From: Methanosarcina vacuolata Z-761
Lineage (GTDB): Archaea; Halobacteriota; Methanosarcinia; Methanosarcinales; Methanosarcinaceae
Reading direction: 5' to 3'
Assembly: GCF_000969905.1 (NCBI RefSeq)
Contig: NZ_CP009519.1
Location: forward strand, 1 to 58,133
DNA length: 58,133 bases
Shown: piece by piece, positions 35,854-44,645 of the stretch
How positions within the stretch are numbered: position 1 is the first letter of the stretch
Layout of the letters: each line of letters opens with the position of its first letter
Translations under genes and position numbers: made by a program
Notes under the pieces: generated by a model
The model's input: the letters and a program-made list of their open reading frames with translations, nothing else
What the model was told of the DNA's origin: nothing
Databases searched by the model: none

Positions 35854-36861
35854 GATTTTTTTCAGCTCATTTAAGCTTTATTAGTTAGAATGCGTTTCAG
35901 AGTACGCATATTGAAAACTATTCTTACGAAGATCTCTCATTAGCATATTATAAATCATAATTTACTATATTACGAAAAAATATCTACATTTATAATCAAA
36001 TTCGACTTTACATAGCTATTCTTATCAAACTAGATAAATTCAATAGAATTTTATTTCCTTATGAATAATAGTTTCTAAATATTTTGAGTCTCATTCATAC
36101 AGTATGCTGATTTTTTCTGTAAACTCACAAATATCCAGAAATTATTGGGTAAAAAATTTCATGTCTTAATGTCTTAAGCTCAAAACAATATCCAATGTAC
36201 AAATTGGCTTTGTGGAAATTCTGTGTTTCTGGTGCAAAAAATCTAGACTTATTGCATAGATTTATTGCGAAATGAGTGTAAACTTTCACAATTAGGTAAA
36301 CTGATTCTTTTCGTCACTGGGAAAATTAAATAGAGAGTCTCAATTGCGCAAACTACTCCTAAGTTAAAGACTCAGGGTTTTTACGCTTCTTCATATAAAT
36401 CTATGAAATCCGGACAAAGAAGATGTGATGATTTCTAAGTCCCGAAAAACCGGGCAGGCGGCCCGAAGCTTATCCCATCCTTTTGGGTTGGGTGGCTGTC
36501 TGCAATATAATATAAAAATACTTAAAAACTTCTTTGACCTTGTTTATTTTGTCCTAACTTTTTGTAATTAGTAATCATAAGAATAATTTATTCTATTATG
36601 TTTATTTATCGGCTAGTTTTCTAATTATATACTAAAAAATTAGTAAAATTTGAATGATTCACTCCGTAATAAACGTCTATACCCAAAATGGCTCAAGTAG
36701 TTCTACTCTAGGGTTATTTTAGAGACGAATATTTTAGTGTATAGAAAAATTCGAAAAATGCCAATTTTTGGTTGGTTGTTTATAATGAATATAAGCAATT
36801 TGTTAAAGTTAGAGGTTTATCGAAATTCATTTCAAAAACAATATACTAGGAGGGGTTTAAC
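35854..36861. other. Intergenic region with conserved block, IS relic and GC-rich hairpin
   Basis: No gene. About 36096-36165 resembles 39336-39402 (ACAGTATGC, TTTTTCTG, GGG-AAAA-TTCATG in the same order). An orphan right end lies at 36346-36387. A GC-rich island at 36432-36500 (CCCGAAAAACCGGG, GGCGGCCCGAAGC) stands out from the AT-rich surroundings and may be structured. The last ten bases hold AGGAGGGG, the ribosome site of the next gene. Confidence 0.5.
36346..36387 (-). repeat. IS605-type right-end relic, left member of an inverted pair
   Basis: Plus strand GCGCAAACTACTCCTAAGTT, then AAAGACTCAGGG, then TTTTTACGCTTC. It is an inverted partner of 37191-37231; the two enclose the small membrane-protein frame at 36862-37107 with their GTGAACTAC-type ends outward. 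Confidence 0.55.
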
Positions 36862-37107
36862 AGGCTAACAAGTATAATTTCGTCGAGCATACTTTCTTCC
36901 AGTGCTCTCTCAATTCTAACTGCACCAGGACTTCCTAAATTCAGGCTCGTAGCTGTAATTGGATTGATTTTCTTTCTTTCGCTTAAGGAGATTCTGTCAG
37001 CATCAAAGTTTCAGGGAAAAGCTCTGGAAAGTTCTTTAAATATGGGGATTGGGCCACTGTTGGTATCTTTCATTGCAATTCTTGTCTATAAAATTGCAGT
37101 GATTTGA
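36862..37107 (+). pseudogene. Small membrane protein whose start codon reads AGG
   Basis: An 82-codon frame from AGG 36862 to TGA 37107 encodes LTSIISSSILSSSALSILTA, then PGLPKFRLVAVIGLIFFLSL, KEILSASKFQGKALESSL, and NMGIGPLLVSFIAILVYKI. Two membrane helices are clear. A perfect AGGAGG lies seven bases ahead, exactly where ATG would be expected, and one base change (ATG to AGG) explains the loss. Otherwise intact, so either recent inactivation, a sequencing error or an unusual start. No family recognised; the downstream, convergent neighbour is a CPBP protease. Confidence 0.55.
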
Positions 37108-37190
37108 TTTTGTAACTGGTGGTTTATTCGGGGTTTTTGATATTTTTCATCTTAATCCTCATATTTTTTTTGCACCACGTTTATAGGTAG

Positions 37191-37231
37191 AAGCGTAAAA
37201 CCCCGAAGTCTTTAGCTTAGGGGTAGTTCAC
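37191..37231 (+). repeat. IS605-type right-end relic, best preserved orphan
   Basis: AAGCGTAAAACCCCGAAGTC, then TTTAGCTTAG, then GGGTAGTTCAC. It has the GAAGTCTTTAGCTT-type stem and the same terminal GGTAGTTCAC as the complete TnpB element. No tnpB is attached. Confidence 0.6.
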
Positions 37232-37299
37232 TGATTCTCTTAACTGATCTCTCCTTCTTTTTCTCTTCTTTCCTTAAAGGAGTATAAATCCAAAAAACA

Positions 37300-38172
37300 T
37301 CAAAGCAGCCCGAGGCCAGGACCAAGATGAGGAATAACTCCAAACAAAAATATATTTACAAAGCCGTGGATAAGTGTTATCAACGGCAGGCTTCGGGTTT
37401 TGTAGAACATATAACCTATGATGGCTCCTACAAATAATGTGTATAATACTTCATAAAAAGTTCCATAGGCGGAGTGCATGAAGCCGAAAAGAATGCTTGA
37501 AAGTATTATTCCTCTCCATGCTCCATAGATCTTATTGAGTCTTGTCTGAATAATCGACCTGAATATTACTTCTTCTATAAGCCCTACAAAGAAGACCATA
37601 ACCACTGCTAGCTTTAAGAGGTTCAGTGGGGAGAGATCTGGAATAAGGTATCCTGCCTGGATGACCATGTATTCCCCTATCCCTAATCCGAAGCCTATCA
37701 GTACCGAAAGTGGGAGATAAAACCATATCTTACTGAGAGTAAGTCCCATATCTTCACGTGTCAACTTCTGATAGGCGACATTAATCGTTACCGGGATTGC
37801 CAGGGGAGCATAGATAAAAATAAAAGAGTAAAGGGTTGTGTCAAAAAAGATAGGCATCGAGAGGCTGACTAGGCGAAGGAGTGGAAGAAGCATCAGGGCC
37901 TGGTAGGTCTTATAAATGTCTTCGTTTTTTGTGAGTGTTGTGGAAAGAGAGAGGCCTATCAGGATGGCCATGTGTATCCAGAGAGCTTCGTTTATCTTCC
38001 CAAAATATATCAGGACTTCTGCAAAAGTCATGGCAAGAATAGGGATTCCCACATAAACTTTCTTATTCCTGATTTTCAGGTTTTCAAGCTCATTAGTTTC
38101 CTGATATTCTGCTTCCAGACAGCTTATATTTTCCTTGTTCTTAGCAGGAAGTTCCAAGTTTTTGATTTTCAA
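37300..38172 (-). CDS. CPBP family intramembrane endopeptidase
   Basis: 290 residues, about eight membrane helices. The family's motif 1 is EEVIFR (Glu200, Glu201, Arg205), motif 2 is FGFMHS (His233), and motif 3 is HGFVN near the C-terminus. The bacterial and archaeal relatives are glutamate-type membrane proteases (Rce1-like). The only in-frame start near the N-terminus is TTG 38172, with GGGGG too close to act normally, so the exact start is uncertain. A role in processing a surface protein or peptide is possible; no target is evident. Confidence 0.85.
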   Translation of the reverse strand: MKIKNLELPAKNKENISCLEAEYQETNELENLKIRNKKVYVGIPILAMTFAEVLIYFGKINEALWIHMAILIGLSLSTTLTKNEDIYKTYQALMLLPLLRLVSLSMPIFFDTTLYSFIFIYAPLAIPVTINVAYQKLTREDMGLTLSKIWFYLPLSVLIGFGLGIGEYMVIQAGYLIPDLSPLNLLKLAVVMVFFVGLIEEVIFRSIIQTRLNKIYGAWRGIILSSILFGFMHSAYGTFYEVLYTLFVGAIIGYMFYKTRSLPLITLIHGFVNIFLFGVIPHLGPGLGLL

Positions 38173-38274
38173 ACCCCCTGTTTTTTAGTTACATTGATCC
38201 ATAGAGGCAGGTTTCTATAAGGCATGTTTTTTTCACGAAACCTACCATTTTCTTTATGTTGTAGCCTGCTATTC

Positions 38275-38853
38275 TTATGATCTGTATTTGAACTCAAAGC
38301 CAAATCGGTTCAATGAAAATAGCGTCATCATTATAAAAAAACAAATAAATGAGACGAATACAAAAGATGATATTAAATAATGAAGAAGGCCCGTTTCCTG
38401 GAAACCTATGTTCATCATTGAGAATATGCTAATGGGTTTATTGTATACTGGATAGAAATAAGTACAACTGGCGCCACAGGCATCGTCCAGCAATAGATGA
38501 GAAAAGAAAGCAGCTTCGCCAAAAAGGCCTAGGTATATTGCCTTACTAATTTCTCTATATGCAATATATCCTACAAGTGTTCCGAACAGGATTGCAAAAA
38601 AACTGAATAGAAGTGAATGTGTTGGAAATGTGCCAATCCAGCAATGCCCCATAGTGCCATTTACAAGTAAATTATAAACGGCTGTGATGTCTGGAAATAG
38701 CGAACATAAGCTACCTACAAATAGTAACAACATTAAAGGCATTAAACTCCCAAAAGAGGATCCCTCACGAAAAATTGATCTAACAGTCGCATACACAGCT
38801 ACTGCACTGATACAGAATATAAAAAACAGTATATGTACAATTGGATAAGGCAT
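38275..38853 (-). CDS. Membrane-bound YdjM/DUF457-like hydrolase
   Basis: 192 residues, five membrane helices. The conserved polar set of the family is visible: LFPDITAV, PTHSLLFS, SHLLLDDACG and YFYPVYNKP. The family has a metal-binding pattern of His and Asp in membrane loops and is annotated as a putative metal-dependent hydrolase; the substrate is not known. ATG 38853 follows GAGGGGCTTACT. Same strand as, and upstream of, the CPBP protease gene. Confidence 0.8.
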   Translation of the reverse strand: MPYPIVHILFFIFCISAVAVYATVRSIFREGSSFGSLMPLMLLLFVGSLCSLFPDITAVYNLLVNGTMGHCWIGTFPTHSLLFSFFAILFGTLVGYIAYREISKAIYLGLFGEAAFFSHLLLDDACGASCTYFYPVYNKPISIFSMMNIGFQETGLLHYLISSFVFVSFICFFIMMTLFSLNRFGFEFKYRS

Positions 38854-40081
38854 AGTAAGCCCCTCTTTTGAAATAGATTTTATATCGGGCAGGCAACTGA
38901 TTTTTTAATATTTTACTACTTTGATTTTTGTCATCTGTGTAATATCTGATATTTAATTAAAAGTAATACCATCTATAAAACAGCTAGAGAAAATGTATTT
39001 AGAAACTATTGTCATAATTGTATACACTCAATTGGCATGAAAGTACGGAACAAAACTGGCTTACAATACGCTTTTTAATTTTCTGCTCCTTATCAAATTT
39101 AAACCTTCTATGGCAATTTGATGATTAGTTTAGCAATGGTTTGAAAAAACATAGTTAGGACAACCTTACTATCCAAGGTAATGACACAGTCGATAGTCAA
39201 AAGGGATGAGGTGAAAAGTACTTTCGTTTCTTTGTGCCTGCAATTCGAAGAATATCATGTGCGTTTAATACTTAATTAAATTCTTATATTTTTCAATAAG
39301 TATGTGAGATTTACTTTTATCCATAACAACTTATAGGGACAGTATGCCAATTTTTCTGAAAAACTACAAATTTTCAAAAGTGGTTGGGGAGAAAATTCCA
39401 TGCCGGAAGATCAATTTTTTCCATAGTATGCAAAAACTTGACTTTAAATTTACAGCAACTTTGATTTGCACTAACATTTATAATTATTTAATCTAGTTTT
39501 TCATGTCTATAATTATTCCTATTTTGTGTTTACTAACCATTTATATCGTTTTATTCTCTAGTTAGTGTATTAATTAGTGAACATATTATTAAAAATATTA
39601 AATTGTTATAACGTCTGGTTAATAACAGAGTTGTGTGGGATCTTTTGGTCTCCTGTTTGAAAGGATGAAAATTGGAAATGCATCTGACATAGTTGTTACT
39701 TTCGAAAATTTGGACTATGAAACCTGAATCTAAATTATTTGATTTTTCACTTTGAGATAGCTAGCCTGGAAAATAGTTTTCTATCTCATCTTTGAAGATC
39801 AATATCAGTTTCATAAGCTGGAATTTTGAGCCGTCATCATATGAGAATAGGGGACCTTGCACTTGACTCTTATTGCCGCGCTGTCTGCGTACAGTATAGG
39901 TCACGTGATTTATGAAGTCTTTCTGGGTTGCAAAGAATACGTGAATAATGATATTTATAAGAATAATTTTACTGAAATCGATTGTGGGGATGATCAGGGA
40001 TTTATTAAAAGCTAATACTTTTACTCAATTTTTAAAGTAAAACATCTCTATAAAAATTTATAAGTTTGGGGGGGACTTAGA
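38854..40081. other. Long intergenic region before the main glycan operon
   Basis: About 1.2 kb. It holds a block related to 36096-36165 (at 39336-39402) and the first copy of the 396-base repeat (39505-39900). Nothing else codes. GGGGGGGACTTAG ends it as the ribosome site of the deacetylase gene. Confidence 0.6.
39505..39900 (+). repeat. 396-base non-coding repeat, copy 1
   Basis: Similar along its whole length to 41278-41674. Best-kept blocks: GTCTATAATTATTCCTA, CTAGTTAGTGTATTAATT, AGAGTTGTGTGGG, GAGATAGCT, TTCATAAGCTGG, TGCGTACA. Its last codons resemble a decayed GT2 start (LIAALSAYS). Each copy stands about 100-180 bases before a glycan gene, so it could be a shared promoter and leader. 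Confidence 0.75.
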
Positions 40082-40936
40082 ATGAAAAATGCACTGGTCA
40101 TAGATCTTGAGCACTGGTACTCTAATGAATTTTTGATAGATTATCTTCCACCTGAAAAGGTTGATCAGGATCTTGAAGCCGTAAAGCCTATTCTAGATTT
40201 GTTAGATAAATACAATTTACGTGTGACATTTTGTGTACTTGGTACTTTTGCTGAAAGACATCCTGAACTAGTAAAATACATCCATGAGAAGGGGCACGAG
40301 ATTCAATCACATGCCTATTCACATAAGACCCTTCATGAGTTAGGCAAAGATGCTTTTGAGGATGAAATTATAAAATCGGTTAATCTTCTGGAGTCAATTA
40401 CCGGAGAAAAGCCAATTGGTTTTCGTGCACCCAGTTTTTCAATAGACAATTCTACTAAATGGGCTTTTGAAGTTCTGGGGAAATATGGATTCAAATATGA
40501 TTCAAGTATCTTTCCTATAAAAACAATGTTGTATGGTGAGCCCAAAGCTCCTGTAAACATTTATAGGCCTTCTAAAGATAATGTGACAAAAAATGATCCA
40601 AACGGCAACATTATAGAATTTCCGATGACAGTTCTTAATTTTGGTATAAATTTCCCTCTGGCTGGTGGCTTTTATCTTCGTGTTTTACCACTCTGGTTTT
40701 TAATATTTGGTATTAAATATATTAATAAAAAGAGGCCAGCTATCGTTTATATTCACCCCTGGGAAACTTATCCGAAAACTCCCCGTCTAAAATTACCTTT
40801 ATTTTCAAGATTTGTCGCTTATTATGGAATAAATTCTAGCTTATTAAAACTTGAAGGATTGTTAAAAGAATTTCACTTTACCAATATTAAAGAAATTTTA
40901 GACAACTCTTGCTCTCAGGCATATTTAAAACCTTAA
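40082..40936 (+). CDS. Polysaccharide deacetylase (CE4/NodB)
   Basis: 284 residues, no signal peptide. NodB motifs: VIDLEHW with Asp8, the metal-binding HAYSH (His77, His81), GFRAPSFS and a C-terminal VYIHPWETYP. The DLEHW and FRAPSFSI signatures are those of the subgroup found with exopolysaccharide clusters. The enzyme removes N-acetyl groups from amino-sugars, in this subgroup possibly on a lipid-linked intermediate inside the cell. ATG 40082 follows GGGGGGGACTTAGA. First gene of the plus-strand series up to 50673. Confidence 0.9.
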   Translation: MKNALVIDLEHWYSNEFLIDYLPPEKVDQDLEAVKPILDLLDKYNLRVTFCVLGTFAERHPELVKYIHEKGHEIQSHAYSHKTLHELGKDAFEDEIIKSVNLLESITGEKPIGFRAPSFSIDNSTKWAFEVLGKYGFKYDSSIFPIKTMLYGEPKAPVNIYRPSKDNVTKNDPNGNIIEFPMTVLNFGINFPLAGGFYLRVLPLWFLIFGIKYINKKRPAIVYIHPWETYPKTPRLKLPLFSRFVAYYGINSSLLKLEGLLKEFHFTNIKEILDNSCSQAYLKP

Positions 40937-41770
40937 CTCCACTATAAATAAGGAATAACCTCTTCAGATGAGCCGGTCTAACTTGTGTTTTTACTTTTTT
41001 GGCATGCATTTATATTAGCTTCATCAGTTCTAGAAAAGATTAAGCTTATTGTGATTTTGAAAACGAAGAGAAGCTTGTTGCCTTGGTATATACTTATACC
41101 TAAAGTATCACAGTAGGTGAATTTGTAACTCATAGTGTAACAAAACAAAGACCAAAATATATTAGATGCATTTTTGTCCGAGTTGCACGTGTAATATCCA
41201 GAAATTTTGGATATCTGGTGTGGAAGTCATATTCTGTTTATTCGCCTACATTTTAGATTATTATCATAAGAAAACTCGTCTATAATTATTCCTACTTTAT
41301 GTTTACTACACCTTTATATCTTTTGGTTTTCTAGTTAGTGTATTAATTTATTGATATATTATTAAAAATATTAGCCTGTTGTAAAGTTTGGTTGATAACG
41401 GAGTTGTGTGGGGTATTTTAATTCCTTTTAAAGGGAGTGAAAATTGTAAATGTATCTAGTGTATGGGTTGTCATTTTTAAAAATTTCGACAACTATGTTT
41501 AAATTTGGAGTTGTTTGATTTTTCGCTTTAAGATAGCTGGTCTTTGAGATAGCTGGTAATTTTATATCTTAAGGCCGGGAACAATTCCATAAGCTGGGGA
41601 TTTAGAGCCATTATCATCTTAGATAAGAGGGATTCTGAGTTTGATTCTTATGATTATACCTGCGTACAATGAGGATCTGTGATTCCGGGTTAAAATGGAG
41701 TCTCATAAATATAGTTTCGAAAGATGAACTTGGATACAAATTCAGTGAAAGGTTTTAGAAGTGGGAATCT
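40937..41770. other. Intergenic region holding the second repeat copy
   Basis: 830 bases without an intact gene. The first 340 bases are AT-rich and show nothing recognisable; 41278-41674 is the second copy of the 396-base repeat; the final 95 bases contain the acetyltransferase ribosome site (AAGTGGGAATCT). Confidence 0.6.
41278..41674 (+). repeat. 396-base non-coding repeat, copy 2, ending in a GT2 remnant
   Basis: Partner of 39505-39900. At the end the frame reads SLILMIIPAYNEDL followed by TGA; IIPAYNEDL is the first beta-strand motif of GT2 glycosyltransferases (compare VILPAYNEE at 3854). So the repeat is probably the promoter and leader of a lost GT2 gene, copied to two places. Confidence 0.75.
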
Positions 41771-42292
41771 ATGGAAGAACCTGAGGAAATTAATGTACGG
41801 GAACTTATGGAGTATCATGGTTACAGTGGTTCATCTGGTGTAATTAAATTTTATTTTCTTTATGCAGTTAACTGGATATTGCAGACGATGGCTAAAGTTT
41901 GTCCGCATTTTGGGATATCTGTAAAACTCCAGCGGATGAGGGGTGTAAAAATTGGAAAACACGTATTTTTAGGGTCTGGAGTTCATCTCGATGATCTATA
42001 TCCTGAGTTAATTACAATAGAAGATTACGTTGGTATAGGGATGGGGACAATGGTCTTTGCACATTCAAACCCCACCTGTTCCCAATATCTTAAAACAAAT
42101 TACTATCCAAGGGAAGTAAAACCTGTAACTGTAAAAAGAGGTGCTTGGATTGCTCCTGGGAGTATAATTCTTGCAGGAATTACAATAGGGGAAAATAGTG
42201 TTGTTGGAGCTGGGAGTGTTGTTATGAAAAATGTAGAACCCAATACGGTTGTAATTGGCTGCCCTGCTAGAGTTCTAAAAAAACTTGAGTGA
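41771..42292 (+). CDS. Hexapeptide-repeat acyltransferase
   Basis: 173 residues. The N-terminal 60 residues are helical and partly hydrophobic; a left-handed beta-helix follows with VKIGKHVFLGSGVHLDD, VGIGMGTMVFAHS (His in the usual catalytic position), WIAPGSIILAGITIGE, VVGAGSVV and VIGCPARVL. It belongs to the maltose/galactoside O-acetyltransferase group. It is probably the O-acetylation enzyme of the glycan built by the neighbouring GT4 enzymes. ATG 41771 follows AAGTGGGAATCT. Confidence 0.85.
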   Translation: MEEPEEINVRELMEYHGYSGSSGVIKFYFLYAVNWILQTMAKVCPHFGISVKLQRMRGVKIGKHVFLGSGVHLDDLYPELITIEDYVGIGMGTMVFAHSNPTCSQYLKTNYYPREVKPVTVKRGAWIAPGSIILAGITIGENSVVGAGSVVMKNVEPNTVVIGCPARVLKKLE

Positions 42293-42400
42293 TCAACGGC
42301 GATAGTTTTCGTTACAGCAAATTAAATTCACAAAAGTCAAGGATACTTTATACTGAATTTAAAAGATCAAGTTGTAGGGGCATCTTTAGGGGGATTTTCC

Positions 42401-43504
42401 TTGAGAATATTACGTGTTGCAGCTGATCTATATCCCTCTGTGATGGGGGGAATAGGGCTTCATGCTCATGAAATGTCAAAAGAACAGATAAATATGGGGC
42501 ACAATTTAACTGTCTATACTTGTATTGATTCTAATCCTGTAATCTCATCTACTTATAACTATGATGTCCATGGATTTAAGCCATTTATGCAAATATTTGG
42601 AAATTCTATTGCACCCAGCATGATTCTGGATTTGTTCAAAAACATGCATAATTACGATATAATACATGCTCATTCTCATTTATGTTTTTCAACAAATCTT
42701 TGCGCGATACTTCGAAAAATGGGTTCGTCTCCCTTGGTGATTACAACCCATGGAGGATTAAATTCTCAAAGGGCTCCGAAGTTAGTTCAGAATGTATACA
42801 ATGCAACCGTAGCAAAAATGACTTTTGATGCTGCTGACAAAATTATTTGTTATACAGACATTGAAAAAAGTGAAATGATAGACTTTGGCGTTAAACCGGA
42901 AAAAATAGCTGTAATCCATAATGGTATTGATACTGATCGATTTATTCCTCTTAAAGAACCAGACTTCAAGAAGAAAAACCTGTTATGGATTGGGAGATAC
43001 GTTCCTGGAAAAGGTGTTGAATACTTAATTGAGGCATTTAGTCTCTTAAAGCAGAAATACCCTGAAGTATCTCTTACAATGGTTGGAAGGGGTCCTAAAA
43101 AAGAAAAAATTATGCAACGAATCAATGAATTGAATCTGCAAAATAGTATTACAATAAAAGATTTTGTTCCGAATTCGGAGATTGTTCAGTTATATCATAG
43201 CTCAAATGTTTTACTATTACCAAGCCTCAGAGAAGGCGTTCCAAGAGTTATTTTGGAAGCCATGTCATGTGGCATTCCTGTTGTATGTACTGGATTACCA
43301 CACCTAGTTGATATCGTTGATGGCAGTGGGTTTCTTGTGCCTTTAAAAGATCCAGATACGCTGGCAGAAAAAACGTCTCAAATATTGTCTGACCCTACTT
43401 TAGCAAAAAAATTTGGTGAAAATGGGAGAAAAAAGGTTGTAGAAAATTATTCGTGGAAAGATACTGTGCAAAAAACAATGAAATTATATGCAGAGTTGAT
43501 TTAA
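42401..43504 (+). CDS. Glycosyltransferase family 4
   Basis: 367 residues from TTG 42401, chosen because GGGGG lies seven to eleven bases ahead and MRILRVAADLYPSVMGGIGL is the normal N-terminus. Later motifs: THGG, AVIHNGIDTDRF, LLWIGRYVPGKGVEYLI, and LPSLREGVPRVILEAMSCGI with the E-x7-E signature. It transfers a nucleotide-activated sugar with retention of configuration on the cytoplasmic face. The next reading frame (43505) begins at the base after its stop. Confidence 0.9.
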   Translation: MRILRVAADLYPSVMGGIGLHAHEMSKEQINMGHNLTVYTCIDSNPVISSTYNYDVHGFKPFMQIFGNSIAPSMILDLFKNMHNYDIIHAHSHLCFSTNLCAILRKMGSSPLVITTHGGLNSQRAPKLVQNVYNATVAKMTFDAADKIICYTDIEKSEMIDFGVKPEKIAVIHNGIDTDRFIPLKEPDFKKKNLLWIGRYVPGKGVEYLIEAFSLLKQKYPEVSLTMVGRGPKKEKIMQRINELNLQNSITIKDFVPNSEIVQLYHSSNVLLLPSLREGVPRVILEAMSCGIPVVCTGLPHLVDIVDGSGFLVPLKDPDTLAEKTSQILSDPTLAKKFGENGRKKVVENYSWKDTVQKTMKLYAELI

Positions 43505-43579
43505 GTGCCAAAGATGGTTGTTACTGAAGGAGCAGGCTTTATCGGATTGCATATTGCAGCATATCTTGTAAAAAAATAG
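43505..43579 (+). pseudogene. Truncated copy of the SDR epimerase N-terminus
   Basis: GTG CCA AAG ATG... encodes MPKMVVTEGAGFIGLHIAAY plus LVKK and a stop. It matches the first 24 residues of the gene at 43631 (MSKIVVTGGAGFIGSHIAES). The glycine of the nucleotide-binding GGAGFIG is Glu here, so it is dead. It begins directly after the GT4 stop, where the original gene presumably stood. Confidence 0.8.
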
Positions 43580-43630
43580 CCATAAGGCATACTGGAAAAA
43601 ATAATATATTTATTTGGGGGGTTGAGTTAA

Positions 43631-44623
43631 GTGTCAAAGATAGTTGTCACTGGGGGAGCAGGTTTTATTGGGTCACATATCGCAGAGAGTTTCGCAAAAG
43701 ATGGGCATGAGATTATCATTGTGGATAATCTTGATCCTTATTATTCAGTTGATCTAAAACTAAGAAACATAGATCTTGTCCTTAGGAGTGGAGATGCCAG
43801 TTTCATTCAGGCTGATGTAAGAAACCTTGGAAGAATGAGAGAAATAATTGATAACACGGTAGATTATGTGTACCATGAAGCAGCTCAGGCAGGAGTCCGA
43901 ATTTCAGTCGATGACCCATTTAAATCAAATGAAGTGAACGTGTTGGGCACTCTGAATGTGCTTCGAGCTTCACTGGAAGCAGATGTTAAAAAGGTAATCA
44001 ATGCTTCTTCGTCTTCGATTTATGGGAAAGTTAAATATCTTCCTTTTGATGAGCAGCATCCAGCTGAGCCTGTTTCTCCTTATGGCGTCAGCAAACTTGC
44101 AGCAGAACACTATTGCAGGGTTTTTAATGAAGTATATGGCCTGCCTACAACTTCATTGCGTTATTTTACTGTATATGGGCCCAGGATGAGGCCTGACCTT
44201 GCGATTTCAATATTTACCCGAAAAATGCTTTCAAATGAACCTATTACTGTTTTTGGTGACGGAGAACAGACCAGGGATTTTACTTATATTGAAGATGTAG
44301 TGGAAGCAAATAAAAGGCTTCTTGATAACAAAGCCACTGATGGGAAAGTTCTGAATATCGGAAGTGGAAATCGGATCAGCGTTAATGACCTGATCGAAAA
44401 TTTAAGGGATATTACCTTTTCAAATTCGTGTGTACTAAATGCCGGAAAGCAAAAAGGCGATGCAGAAATTACACTTGCTGATGTTGATTTTGGGAATAAA
44501 CTGATTGGATATACACCATTGTTTGATATCAAGAAAGGTCTGAATAAATTTGTAGACTGGGTCCGAGCTGAACAGGATTTATGGGGCCGTAGAGAAGAAG
44601 TGGTTATGTTGCCATCTGCATAA
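43631..44623 (+). CDS. NAD-dependent nucleotide-sugar epimerase (SDR, GalE/WbpP-like)
   Basis: 330 residues, GTG start after GGGGGGTTGAGTTAA. Extended-SDR motifs: VTGGAGFIGSH (5-15, NAD-binding), AQAGVRISV, SSSSIYG, the catalytic YGVSK (Tyr-x3-Lys), RYFTVYGPRMRPDLAI, and GDGEQTRDFTYIEDV. The sequence fits UDP-glucose/UDP-glucuronate/UDP-GlcNAc 4-epimerases; the donor cannot be told by eye. It would provide galacto-configured donors for the glycan, which in Methanosarcina matrix could include GalNAc. Confidence 0.9.
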   Translation: MSKIVVTGGAGFIGSHIAESFAKDGHEIIIVDNLDPYYSVDLKLRNIDLVLRSGDASFIQADVRNLGRMREIIDNTVDYVYHEAAQAGVRISVDDPFKSNEVNVLGTLNVLRASLEADVKKVINASSSSIYGKVKYLPFDEQHPAEPVSPYGVSKLAAEHYCRVFNEVYGLPTTSLRYFTVYGPRMRPDLAISIFTRKMLSNEPITVFGDGEQTRDFTYIEDVVEANKRLLDNKATDGKVLNIGSGNRISVNDLIENLRDITFSNSCVLNAGKQKGDAEITLADVDFGNKLIGYTPLFDIKKGLNKFVDWVRAEQDLWGRREEVVMLPSA

Positions 44624-44645
44624 AACTCAGGGGGAAGTGGGACTT

